DNA from: Natrarchaeobaculum sulfurireducens
GTDB lineage: Archaea; Halobacteriota; Halobacteria; Halobacteriales; Natrialbaceae
Length of the DNA: 64,000 nucleotides
Direction: 5' to 3'
NCBI RefSeq assembly: GCF_003430825.1
Contig: NZ_CP024047.1
Location: 3,286,001 to 3,350,000, forward strand
The translations under genes were made by a program, and so were the position numbers. Positions 30,726-38,018 of the stretch are shown here, one piece after another (the stretch's first letter is position 1; each line of letters begins with the position of its first letter). The notes below the pieces were generated by a model, which saw only the letters and a program-made list of their open reading frames with translations, searched no databases and was not told the origin of the DNA.

Positions 30726-31361
30726 ATGTCATCTGAGACCCAGCACCGATTTCGGACAAACCTGCTTGAATGGGGAAAGGAGAACCGCCGTGAATATCCG
30801 TGGCGGCAACTGGATCGAACACTATACGAGGTATTCATAGCGGAGTTCTTCCTGACTCAGACACCGGCTGACAACGTTGCAGCGGTCTATCCAGGGTTCT
30901 TGGAACGGTTCCCAACGCTGGAGGAGATTACGGAGGCCGGTGAGCAGGAGCTCGTTGAAGCTATTGAGCCCCTCGGATTCCAAAACATGCGTGCAGAGGC
31001 GCTGAAGCAGATTGCCTCAACGCACGATCACCTCCCCATTGAGCCGGAAGCGCTGATGGAACTTCCGCGAGTGGGTCGATACGTGGCGAACGCCACGTTG
31101 TGCTTCGCTCGTGGTGACCGGTTACCGGTACTTGACAGGAATGTTGAGAGGGTGTACAGTCGAGTATTTCGAGATGCATGGCCCGAGACAGAAGCGGATC
31201 AGTTGACTTTCGCGCAGAGACTGGTACCTGACGAAGCTCGTGTGTACAATCTCGCTTTGCTCGATTTCGGTGCGTTGGTTTGCCGGACAGAACCGCTATG
31301 TGAGCAGTGTTTCGCCAACAAGTACTGTGTTTACTTCCAAGGATCGGCAGGGCGTACGTAG
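30726..31361 (+). CDS. HhH-GPD DNA glycosylase, thymine-mismatch (Mig)-like
   Basis: 211 aa. Helix-hairpin-helix LPRVGRYVANA (113-123) is followed by the catalytic Asp in LPVLDRNVERV (Asp137) and a C-terminal cysteine cluster C186-x5-C192-x2-C195-x5-C201 for a [4Fe-4S] cluster, one residue shorter than in EndoIII/MutY. The position of EndoIII's catalytic Lys is Tyr119, as in the thymine-DNA mismatch glycosylase Mig of Methanothermobacter, while MutY has Ser there. The early EYPWR and FFLTQTPADNV resemble MutY and Mig. The gene directly follows the C5-methyltransferase (10 bp gap), where it would repair T:G mismatches made by deamination of 5-methylcytosine. Confidence 0.88.
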   Translation: MSSETQHRFRTNLLEWGKENRREYPWRQLDRTLYEVFIAEFFLTQTPADNVAAVYPGFLERFPTLEEITEAGEQELVEAIEPLGFQNMRAEALKQIASTHDHLPIEPEALMELPRVGRYVANATLCFARGDRLPVLDRNVERVYSRVFRDAWPETEADQLTFAQRLVPDEARVYNLALLDFGALVCRTEPLCEQCFANKYCVYFQGSAGRT

Positions 31362-31631
31362 CATTATAAAAACGCTGGCAACACTTCTTGGGATAGCGTG
31401 CATCACTTGGCAGTCCTGTTTGCTTCAGCAAAAACCGACGTGAGTGATTTATCGACCACACAAAAACATCTCCGCATCTCTGGGACGGTGACTGCTGATG
31501 AGTTGAGTTAATCCATTATGGGTAGGCTCTCGTTAGACATTACCCCCCCAATTTCCAAAGACAGTTGAGGTGAGCGGTGATGTTTTTACCAGTACATATT
31601 CATAGCTCCTCTATCAAATAGCATTTTACTG

Positions 31632-33623
31632 ATGACAGATCCCATCTGGAAGTTCCCAGAGCAGAAATCGGGAATAACAGAGTATCACAAAAACCCAACA
31701 GAAAGTGCTCTGGATAGTACTCTTGAAACGTTTGTTCGTGAAGTCCTGCAAAACGCGAACGATCAAGGCATCTCCGAGGAAGAACCTGTCAAGGTTACGT
31801 TTGACTTTACCACACTTACAGGAAGCGAACTTGGGGAGTTTTTAAAGACGCTCATCTGGGAGGAACACGATGGGAGCCCAGAAGATCTCCGCTGGCATAT
31901 AGAACGCGCAATCGAAAACGACCAGGCCCGTGACCCCGGGCTCAAACGCTTTCTTAATCATTTTGACGGCGACAGCCTCACCATCCTGACCATTCACGAC
32001 GAACATACGACAGGCCTTCGAGGCAACGAGACAGACACAAAGGAGCCGTATGCTTCTCTTGTCAAAGACTTCGGCAGTACGAACAAACCGGGATCTAGTT
32101 CAGGCGGGAGCAAGGGCCTCGGTAAGACAGTCCTCTGGGCTTTTTCAGGCCTTTCGACAGTTCTGTTCAATTCGCATCCAGACTCCTTCCCCCCCGATGG
32201 TGGTGACGAGCCGCCACGGCTCGTCGGACGTACAATCGTCCCAGCACACACGGACAAGGATGAAACGACACACTACACGAACCACGGCTGGTATGGTCGA
32301 AACAACCCCGACCGAATTGATGACATTGGTCGTCCCAGCTCACTCTGGGGCGACCTCGACGACGCAGATAGACTTGCAGACACGCTTTCAGTAAGCCGAC
32401 CGACCGACAACTACGGCACAAGCATCGGCGTTGTGGGTTTCCGCATTCCAGGCCGAGAGTCTGAGCCCGACATGGAAGAGTTAGCTGCCTCTTTCCGCCA
32501 CGCGTCGGTGAAATACTTCTGGCCGGCGATGGTGCGAGACGAATTGGAAGTCCACGTCGAAACTCCAGACGGTACCCAAACGGAGGCGACACTTGACGAT
32601 GCCCCCGGTGTCAAACCATACGTCAAGTGCTACAGCGAATACTTCGATATCACTGATACGGAACTGAGTGGGGCCGGCAGCTTTGCGAAACGAGAAGTCC
32701 CGATCGAAATCCCACGTGAAGATCCAGAAACGGTAGATGAGGACCCACATGATGGCTACCAAACTGCCGTTGACCTTGTCGTACGTCACCTCACCCCGGC
32801 GGATCGGACTGCTTTCGACGCGGACGATGATGATGAACTAGGAATTAACCATGTGGCGAGACTCCGTGGGGCGCAGATGGTAGTTGACTATGTTGACATG
32901 TCTCGGGCTGCTAACCGCGGCAAAGACTTCGTTGCAGTCATGGTTGCCGGCGAAGCACAGACGCGACCTGATGAGGACGTATCGGAAGCAGAAACGGCTC
33001 TTGAAAAGTTCCTCAAGAGGTCCGAACCCACACAACACGACGACTGGATTGGCTCTGACAACGACTATCTCAACGAACACTACATTGGAACCATCACAGC
33101 CGAAATTAACGCGTTAAAGGGTGAACGGCTGGAAGCTGTGATCAACGACATCGTTCAGGAGGATATCGATTCTGGTGACGAAGTGCCTGGAATGGATGAC
33201 ATCGCCCCGATCATGGATGGTCGAGACACCGATAACGGCGAGGACTCTGCCCTCAGCTGGGAAACTAGACCCGACGTCTGGATTGACGACGAGAGGTGGC
33301 AATTCTTCGCTAAAGGTGGCCCCAGCGACCCAGACCATGGCGGCTGGACACTCACCGTTAAACTCGTACGACTCGACAGTCAAGGACACGAAGGTGAATC
33401 GGTCCCGATTGACGAATTCGAAGTCGTCGAAGGAGAAGCCGACGACTCAGTTGATGCCGACGGAGTCGCCCATCTCGAAGCCGATGGGACGGCCGACCGT
33501 GTCGCATTCCAAGGAGGATCTATCCAACTAGACGGGTTCTCTCGGGACCCAGGGGAACTCTTTGATGTCGGCGAAGCCACCCAAACAAAAATTAAAATCA
33601 GTGCCGAAATCATGGAGGAGTAA
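31632..33623 (+). CDS. GHKL-fold ATPase C2 (cassette 2, first gene)
   Basis: 663 aa homologue of C1 and C3. Motifs: N-box TFVREVLQNANDQG (about 33-46), G1-like IHDEHTTGLRG (about 120-130), lid SGGSKGLGKTVLWAFSG (about 156-172). The conserved middle HASVKYFWPAMVRDELEVHVET and the LRGAQMVVDYVDM segment are shared with the other copies. It is more divergent from C1 and C3 than these are from each other, and has a longer, acidic C-terminal beta-rich region. The start is supported by a TATA-like TATTCATA about 30 bp upstream. B2 starts 5 bp after its stop. Confidence 0.85.
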   Translation: MTDPIWKFPEQKSGITEYHKNPTESALDSTLETFVREVLQNANDQGISEEEPVKVTFDFTTLTGSELGEFLKTLIWEEHDGSPEDLRWHIERAIENDQARDPGLKRFLNHFDGDSLTILTIHDEHTTGLRGNETDTKEPYASLVKDFGSTNKPGSSSGGSKGLGKTVLWAFSGLSTVLFNSHPDSFPPDGGDEPPRLVGRTIVPAHTDKDETTHYTNHGWYGRNNPDRIDDIGRPSSLWGDLDDADRLADTLSVSRPTDNYGTSIGVVGFRIPGRESEPDMEELAASFRHASVKYFWPAMVRDELEVHVETPDGTQTEATLDDAPGVKPYVKCYSEYFDITDTELSGAGSFAKREVPIEIPREDPETVDEDPHDGYQTAVDLVVRHLTPADRTAFDADDDDELGINHVARLRGAQMVVDYVDMSRAANRGKDFVAVMVAGEAQTRPDEDVSEAETALEKFLKRSEPTQHDDWIGSDNDYLNEHYIGTITAEINALKGERLEAVINDIVQEDIDSGDEVPGMDDIAPIMDGRDTDNGEDSALSWETRPDVWIDDERWQFFAKGGPSDPDHGGWTLTVKLVRLDSQGHEGESVPIDEFEVVEGEADDSVDADGVAHLEADGTADRVAFQGGSIQLDGFSRDPGELFDVGEATQTKIKISAEIMEE

Positions 33624-33628
33624 CTCGC

Positions 33629-34612
33629 ATGACGTCCGACATCCGACGTGCGACTGCCAACGCCGACGACCTCCCTTATCGCTACCGAGAAGACGCGATA
33701 GATCTCCAGATTGGCGAGTACAGTGTTGACGAAACTGAACCTTCCGAACCGGAGACAGACGATACCACCCTGCCACTCTTTCGGTATCAGCCGTGGGATC
33801 GGGCAGAGCTCTCGCTGTCGCTGTCAATCTCTGACCGAGACTTGGACCACGTTTGTGAGGGCGACACCCCTTACGATGCCAAGCTGATCGTAGTCGTCGA
33901 ATCGAAATCGACACACCTACGGTACGAAGTAGTGGTCGAGGACGAGCCACTAGCTGCTGGGACGTATGAGAAAACTATCGATCTTGAATCCCATCTCTTT
34001 CGTGACACAGTGACGCTGACCCCGCGGATCGTCACCTCTGACAGCGTATCTAGCGGATTACCGTTCGCCCCGAAAGGGGGTATGCGTATCGCAGGTGGTG
34101 ACGTTTGGAAAATTCAAGTAGATGAACCCGAACAGAGTGGTACTGGTTACCCGTTCCGGTACAGAGACTTCTCCGATGGCGACTATCCAGAGGGTGCGGT
34201 CCATCTGCTCAAGAGCAACCCACGAGAACCTGCAGTTCTTGTCAACACTCTTAACCAGCCGATAGTGGACATACTGGAAACCAAGACGTTCTACAGCTTT
34301 GATTCCTATCTAAAGAACGTCATCAAGGCGGAATTAGGCACGTCAACCTGGATACAGCTCGTCGTTCATACGGCAACGACGATCGCCGAATCCGACGAGC
34401 CACAGTACGAATGGCAGGAGGGGTTGATCGAGGAGATCGGCCCGTACCTCTACGAGGGCTCATCGTACGATGAGGTAGTTGAAAACCTCGGTGAGGCTGT
34501 GTCCGAACCCGACGAACTTCGGAGCTTCATCCGTGAACTCAACATCGCCGTACAACTATATCTTGACCAAGCATCACAGCTCAACGACTTCATTAGCGAC
34601 TTCAGACCATGA
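33629..34612 (+). CDS. Cassette protein B2, unrecognised family
   Basis: 327-aa homologue of B1 and B3, with the same order of landmarks: LPYRYREDAIDLQIGEY near residue 20, a beta-rich middle (YEVVVEDEPLAAGTYEKTI), then EPAVLVNTLNQPIVDIL, LKNVIKAELGTSTWIQLVV and YEWQEGLIEEIGPYLY. The Leu-Trp-Ile-Asn-x2-His-Pro motif of B1 and B3 has changed to LVNTLNQP, so that motif is not strictly required. The stop overlaps the start of A2 (ATGA at 34609-34612). No enzymatic motif is seen. Confidence 0.75.
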   Translation: MTSDIRRATANADDLPYRYREDAIDLQIGEYSVDETEPSEPETDDTTLPLFRYQPWDRAELSLSLSISDRDLDHVCEGDTPYDAKLIVVVESKSTHLRYEVVVEDEPLAAGTYEKTIDLESHLFRDTVTLTPRIVTSDSVSSGLPFAPKGGMRIAGGDVWKIQVDEPEQSGTGYPFRYRDFSDGDYPEGAVHLLKSNPREPAVLVNTLNQPIVDILETKTFYSFDSYLKNVIKAELGTSTWIQLVVHTATTIAESDEPQYEWQEGLIEEIGPYLYEGSSYDEVVENLGEAVSEPDELRSFIRELNIAVQLYLDQASQLNDFISDFRP

Positions 34613-35319
34613 CTGATATTCCACGACTCACGGATTCTGGCCGGGATATGGTAGAGGAGCACGACGAATTCACCTCTAGGGAGGAGGTACGCTCTCTGAG
34701 AGATGACTTAGAAGCCCATGTCGAATACGACCCGGTCCCTGAGGCTAATATTGATGTAGATGCGCTGAACGAGGCAATCGAACGCGCCACAACGGTCTTC
34801 AATCCAGATATCGACACCCAGCGTTCGGCGATGGATTCAGTACTTTCCCCACTTGTCCATCAGTATTACGAGATCCCACCACGTGTCGCGGGCCAAATCG
34901 GCGTCTGGCAATACCTTGCGCTTGTTGAATTCCCAGACTATGTTGTGACTCGTTGGCTTGGACATGGTGATCTCAAAGAGAAACTTCTAGGTGAACAAAA
35001 CGACCTCTATTCGAATCAAATGGCACGTCTGTGGTGGGGTGCCCACTTAACCTACGACCGAGAAGCAGATCACTACTACGGCACCCATAAAATGTTCAAT
35101 AAGCAACGGATTGCCAATTACGTTCTGGACAGCGAATTCAACCGTTGCCGGCCCGCTGTGCTTGCCTTTGTCGGCAAGCTGCACTCGGAATCTGGGACAA
35201 CTATTGGCACTGTTGGACGGAGGTTTAACCAATCGCTCTCAACGTATCAAATGGACTCTCGAAGTCGCCAGGATTTCGAAGACCAATTAGATAGAATTCT
35301 TGATTTCGTCACCACATGA
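34609..35319 (+). CDS. DUF6339-like protein A2 (cassette 2, third gene)
   Basis: 236-aa homologue of A1 and A3: IGVWQYLALVEFPDYVVTRW, then DLYSNQMARLWWGAHLTYD and a C-terminal helical region with NRCRPAVLAFVGKL. The N-terminus IPRLTDSGRDMV is like A1 (LHRLTEDGRRLV). It overlaps B2 by 4 nt, so the cassette is translationally coupled. 261 bp of A/T-richer DNA follow, containing a promoter and a small ORF for the next unit. Confidence 0.8.
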   Translation: MTDIPRLTDSGRDMVEEHDEFTSREEVRSLRDDLEAHVEYDPVPEANIDVDALNEAIERATTVFNPDIDTQRSAMDSVLSPLVHQYYEIPPRVAGQIGVWQYLALVEFPDYVVTRWLGHGDLKEKLLGEQNDLYSNQMARLWWGAHLTYDREADHYYGTHKMFNKQRIANYVLDSEFNRCRPAVLAFVGKLHSESGTTIGTVGRRFNQSLSTYQMDSRSRQDFEDQLDRILDFVTT

Positions 35320-35456
35320 GTTCCTCGTTACATCTCAAAAACCCCGGCTATGCGCATTCTATCCAGTACAACCACCGAAAATCGTCATCCTACAAAAATT
35401 TCCCAACACAGCTGCGTAAATCAGACTACGCTTGAGTACCGGTTTAACATGGAGGC

Positions 35457-35464
35457 TTTAAATT
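35457..35464 (+). promoter_or_regulatory. TATA box for the small ORF/methylase-like/GIY-YIG transcript
   Basis: TTTAAATT is centred 28 bp upstream of the ATG at 35489, the distance expected for a leaderless haloarchaeal transcript. It is 120 bp upstream of the methylase-like gene, so the message most likely begins at the small ORF. Confidence 0.55.
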
Positions 35465-35488
35465 GAGCCACTGTCTAAGCGCATAACA

Positions 35489-35584
35489 ATGACACTCTAC
35501 GCAGACTCTACACGGATGTGCTCTATGGGGATTCCTCTTAACGGCTCCCAGACCGCTGAACATGGTTCGGGTGGTCCTGCATGA
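35489..35584 (+). CDS. 31-aa small ORF coupled to the methylase-like gene
   Basis: ATG at 35489, directly positioned for leaderless translation, ends with TGA at 35582-35584, overlapping the ATG of the next gene at 35581 (ATGA). The peptide begins MTLYADSTRMCSMG and contains no known motif. It is either a real micro-protein or a leader whose translation delivers ribosomes to the downstream gene. The evidence is position and overlap only. Confidence 0.4.
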   Translation: MTLYADSTRMCSMGIPLNGSQTAEHGSGGPA

Positions 35585-36357
35585 CTTCAAGCGAGGACAA
35601 CTCAAGCGAATATCCACTCATCCTCCACTGTTTCGCAGACTACGGGACGGAATCAGAGATACTCAGCGACTTTGGAGACGTAATTCGTGTCGGAATTGAT
35701 CCCAAAGACACGAACGAAAGTGCGCCGGTTAAAGCAGACGCCCATATCGAAAAAAAGGAGTGGGACCTACCGATTAAGGACGGTGTCACATTTGATCTCG
35801 GACTATTCCACCCGGTTTGCTCCAGGTGGGCCGCGACAACGAGTATCTCAGGGAATCCCGACGAGCACGAAAACATGATCCCGAGTGCGCGGATGCTCGC
35901 GGAGAAGTACTGCGACCACCACATTATTGAGAACGTCCCACGCGCCCCACTCAACGACCCTGTCGTGTTGAACGGACGGATGTTTGGCATGCCCATTGAG
36001 TATGAGCGTGCCTTCGAAACCTCTTTCAAAGTACCACAGCCCCCCCGTGAGAAGCAGCTCTTGACTACAGATGGATCATCTGATAAGGCCGAGACCTCGT
36101 CGTTCTTCTTCTCCGAACGTTCCAGAGAGTGGTGGGCGGCAGTTAAGAACTACCCCCCAGGGCCGTATCCGAAGGGCCACTTGGCGAAGAACGCGATTCC
36201 CGCGCCGTTCATTTATTACCTAGTTCGGATGTGGTTGATGGTGTATGAGGATGAGAAAGGTATCTCGGATGGGCGAGTGGACTACTCCGACTACAATGAG
36301 CGGATGGACACTAAGCGAAAAAGTGAGGATAATCGCCAGTTAGACGAGTTCCGATGA
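35581..36357 (+). CDS. Phage-type C5-methyltransferase-like protein, motif-degenerate
   Basis: 258 aa. The region IIENVPRAPLNDPVVLNGRM (115-134), followed by FGMPIEYERAFETSF, is typical of the short phage DNA methylases (ENV motif plus RxxLFET). Motif IV is HPVCSRWA instead of PPCQxxS, with the candidate nucleophile Cys80 kept. Motif I is CFADYGTESEIL, replacing FxGxGG, which makes SAM binding doubtful. It may be a divergent methylase with a special target, or a binding-only derivative. The stop overlaps the start of the GIY-YIG gene (ATGA at 36354-36357), indicating a paired product. Confidence 0.7.
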   Translation: MTSSEDNSSEYPLILHCFADYGTESEILSDFGDVIRVGIDPKDTNESAPVKADAHIEKKEWDLPIKDGVTFDLGLFHPVCSRWAATTSISGNPDEHENMIPSARMLAEKYCDHHIIENVPRAPLNDPVVLNGRMFGMPIEYERAFETSFKVPQPPREKQLLTTDGSSDKAETSSFFFSERSREWWAAVKNYPPGPYPKGHLAKNAIPAPFIYYLVRMWLMVYEDEKGISDGRVDYSDYNERMDTKRKSEDNRQLDEFR

Positions 36358-37880
36358 GAGATAAGGAGTGTTACGTGTATCTGGATCGGGGGTCTAAGAC
36401 GTCGTACGTTGGCGATCCGTTCGTGGGGGTGCCGGTGTCTCGTAACATCGTTGAATCCGTCGCTACCCAGCGTTCCATTAAGGCTGATTCACTCGCAAGA
36501 GCGCTGCGAGAAGTACGAAATACGTCGGTGATTGACACTGAGACCCTGTTCACGGGATTCGACCCCCTTCCGATAGGACGGAGTGACGACGGGCTATTGT
36601 ACGTGGTGGCCGAGGCGGACGGGTGTTGGGACGCGGCTGCTAGTAGAATCGGCCTCACCGAGGAGGGTCGTGACGCCGCAGCGACCGCTCACGACCGGCA
36701 GGTCGAAAAAGTGGTTGGAGATAGAGAAGAGGGAAGCGGTAGTGGGTTCGTCGTTTCGTGTTCCGAGTTTCCTGCAGACGCTATTGACAACATCGTAGCG
36801 GTAGCAGACAGGACCAGACTGACGAATCGGCAAGCGACGATATGGGTCCTCTCACAGTACGTCCCAGGTAGTGACGCAATCGCCCATATACTCTCGGTTC
36901 CAGAGTCAATCGTGCAGTCTGAACTCGCTACCGTTGACCGGACTACGCGACGGAGCGCGGCAGAGACACGAACTCTCGACGTCCCCGGACCGCTCACTCG
37001 CCTTGATCCGGAACCTCAATCCAGAACGTGGATGGGACTCAATTGGTCAAGGTGGTTCAACCTTCGAGACCGCAAAACGCTCCGAAAAGAATTGCCACGC
37101 CGTCCAGGCCTCTACCGAGTTCGACACTCAGAACTCCCGGGTTTGATGTACGTTGGGGAGTCGGGATCAGAAGGAGGCGTTCGACAGCGCGTAGGGCTCG
37201 GTCTATCCGCCGGGGTGAACGAATCGGATCAACAGACTGGAGACAAACATGGTGCTGCCCGTGCCCTTCGGCAAATCACTGAGACAACGGGGGGCAAGAT
37301 GGAGGTTTCTGTCACGGTGCCCCCGATATCGTCGAATGGAAGACACCGGCGGGCAATTGAAGCAACCCTGGTGGCCATCTCGCGGCGAGAGACCGGTTGG
37401 ACTCCGATGGTCCAACTGAACCGAGAGCCTACTGAGCACGCAACCGGCTCCCATGGCGAATTACATCATGAATTAATAAGCATCGCAGAACGGTCCTCGT
37501 ATACCGTACCGTCGTGGCAGCCCTGGCGTGACGTGACCGACCCAAGATGGTTGGGACTCGACTGGACCGAGAGCCGTCCACTCTCTGAGCGAGACAGGAT
37601 CGACAGTAGTGGAGTACATGCGTTTCGATTGTGGCGAGAGGATCAAACGGGGGAACAGTGGAGTCAAACGATCCAAGAGATGGGCACGACCGGATCGATA
37701 TCAAGTCGGCTGTTCAAATTGCAGAACGAGTATGGAGGCGAGGTGCGTTTCTCTGTTGTCACCCTTGACGGGCTAAGCTCTGACACACAACATCGGTCGC
37801 GTGAACTCAGAGAAACCCGCTATGACCTCGTCGGCGCACACTACTTGGCCACTGGCATTCCCCCGAAGGCACAGTACTGA
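36354..37880 (+). CDS. GIY-YIG nuclease-domain protein
   Basis: 508 aa. A GIY-YIG-like domain starts near residue 251: PGLYRVRHSELPGLMYVGES (GLY...YVG), then Arg in VRQRV and a Glu in RRAIEATLVAIS, matching the order of the catalytic residues in this nuclease family. A second related half may start near residue 430 (SGVHAFRLW...SGELSSRLFKLQ-like), lacking clear YIG. The first 240 residues form an unrecognised domain that could bind DNA. Coupled to a phage-type methylase-like gene, it is a candidate modification-dependent or -blocked endonuclease. Followed by 69 bp and a small ORF ahead of cassette 3. Confidence 0.7.
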   Translation: MRDKECYVYLDRGSKTSYVGDPFVGVPVSRNIVESVATQRSIKADSLARALREVRNTSVIDTETLFTGFDPLPIGRSDDGLLYVVAEADGCWDAAASRIGLTEEGRDAAATAHDRQVEKVVGDREEGSGSGFVVSCSEFPADAIDNIVAVADRTRLTNRQATIWVLSQYVPGSDAIAHILSVPESIVQSELATVDRTTRRSAAETRTLDVPGPLTRLDPEPQSRTWMGLNWSRWFNLRDRKTLRKELPRRPGLYRVRHSELPGLMYVGESGSEGGVRQRVGLGLSAGVNESDQQTGDKHGAARALRQITETTGGKMEVSVTVPPISSNGRHRRAIEATLVAISRRETGWTPMVQLNREPTEHATGSHGELHHELISIAERSSYTVPSWQPWRDVTDPRWLGLDWTESRPLSERDRIDSSGVHAFRLWREDQTGEQWSQTIQEMGTTGSISSRLFKLQNEYGGEVRFSVVTLDGLSSDTQHRSRELRETRYDLVGAHYLATGIPPKAQY

Positions 37881-37949
37881 CCCCACCAAGAAGCCACACC
37901 GGGCGCACACCGCACACATTTATGTCGGCTGCGGAGAGTTGTAGCAATC

Positions 37950-38018
37950 ATGAACCGTAACATACACTTTTCCAACATATCTGCGGTCACGCCCGCCAGT
38001 GCTAGTGGGGTGTCGTGA
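37950..38018 (+). CDS. 22-aa small ORF coupled to ATPase C3
   Basis: ATG at 37950 with a TATA-like TTTATG (37919-37924) about 28 bp upstream, so the transcript would be leaderless. It ends in TGATG, where its stop overlaps the ATG of the ATPase gene (38018). The peptide starts MNRNIHFSNISAV and has no recognised motif. As at 35489, it may act as a translated leader. Confidence 0.4.
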   Translation: MNRNIHFSNISAVTPASASGVS

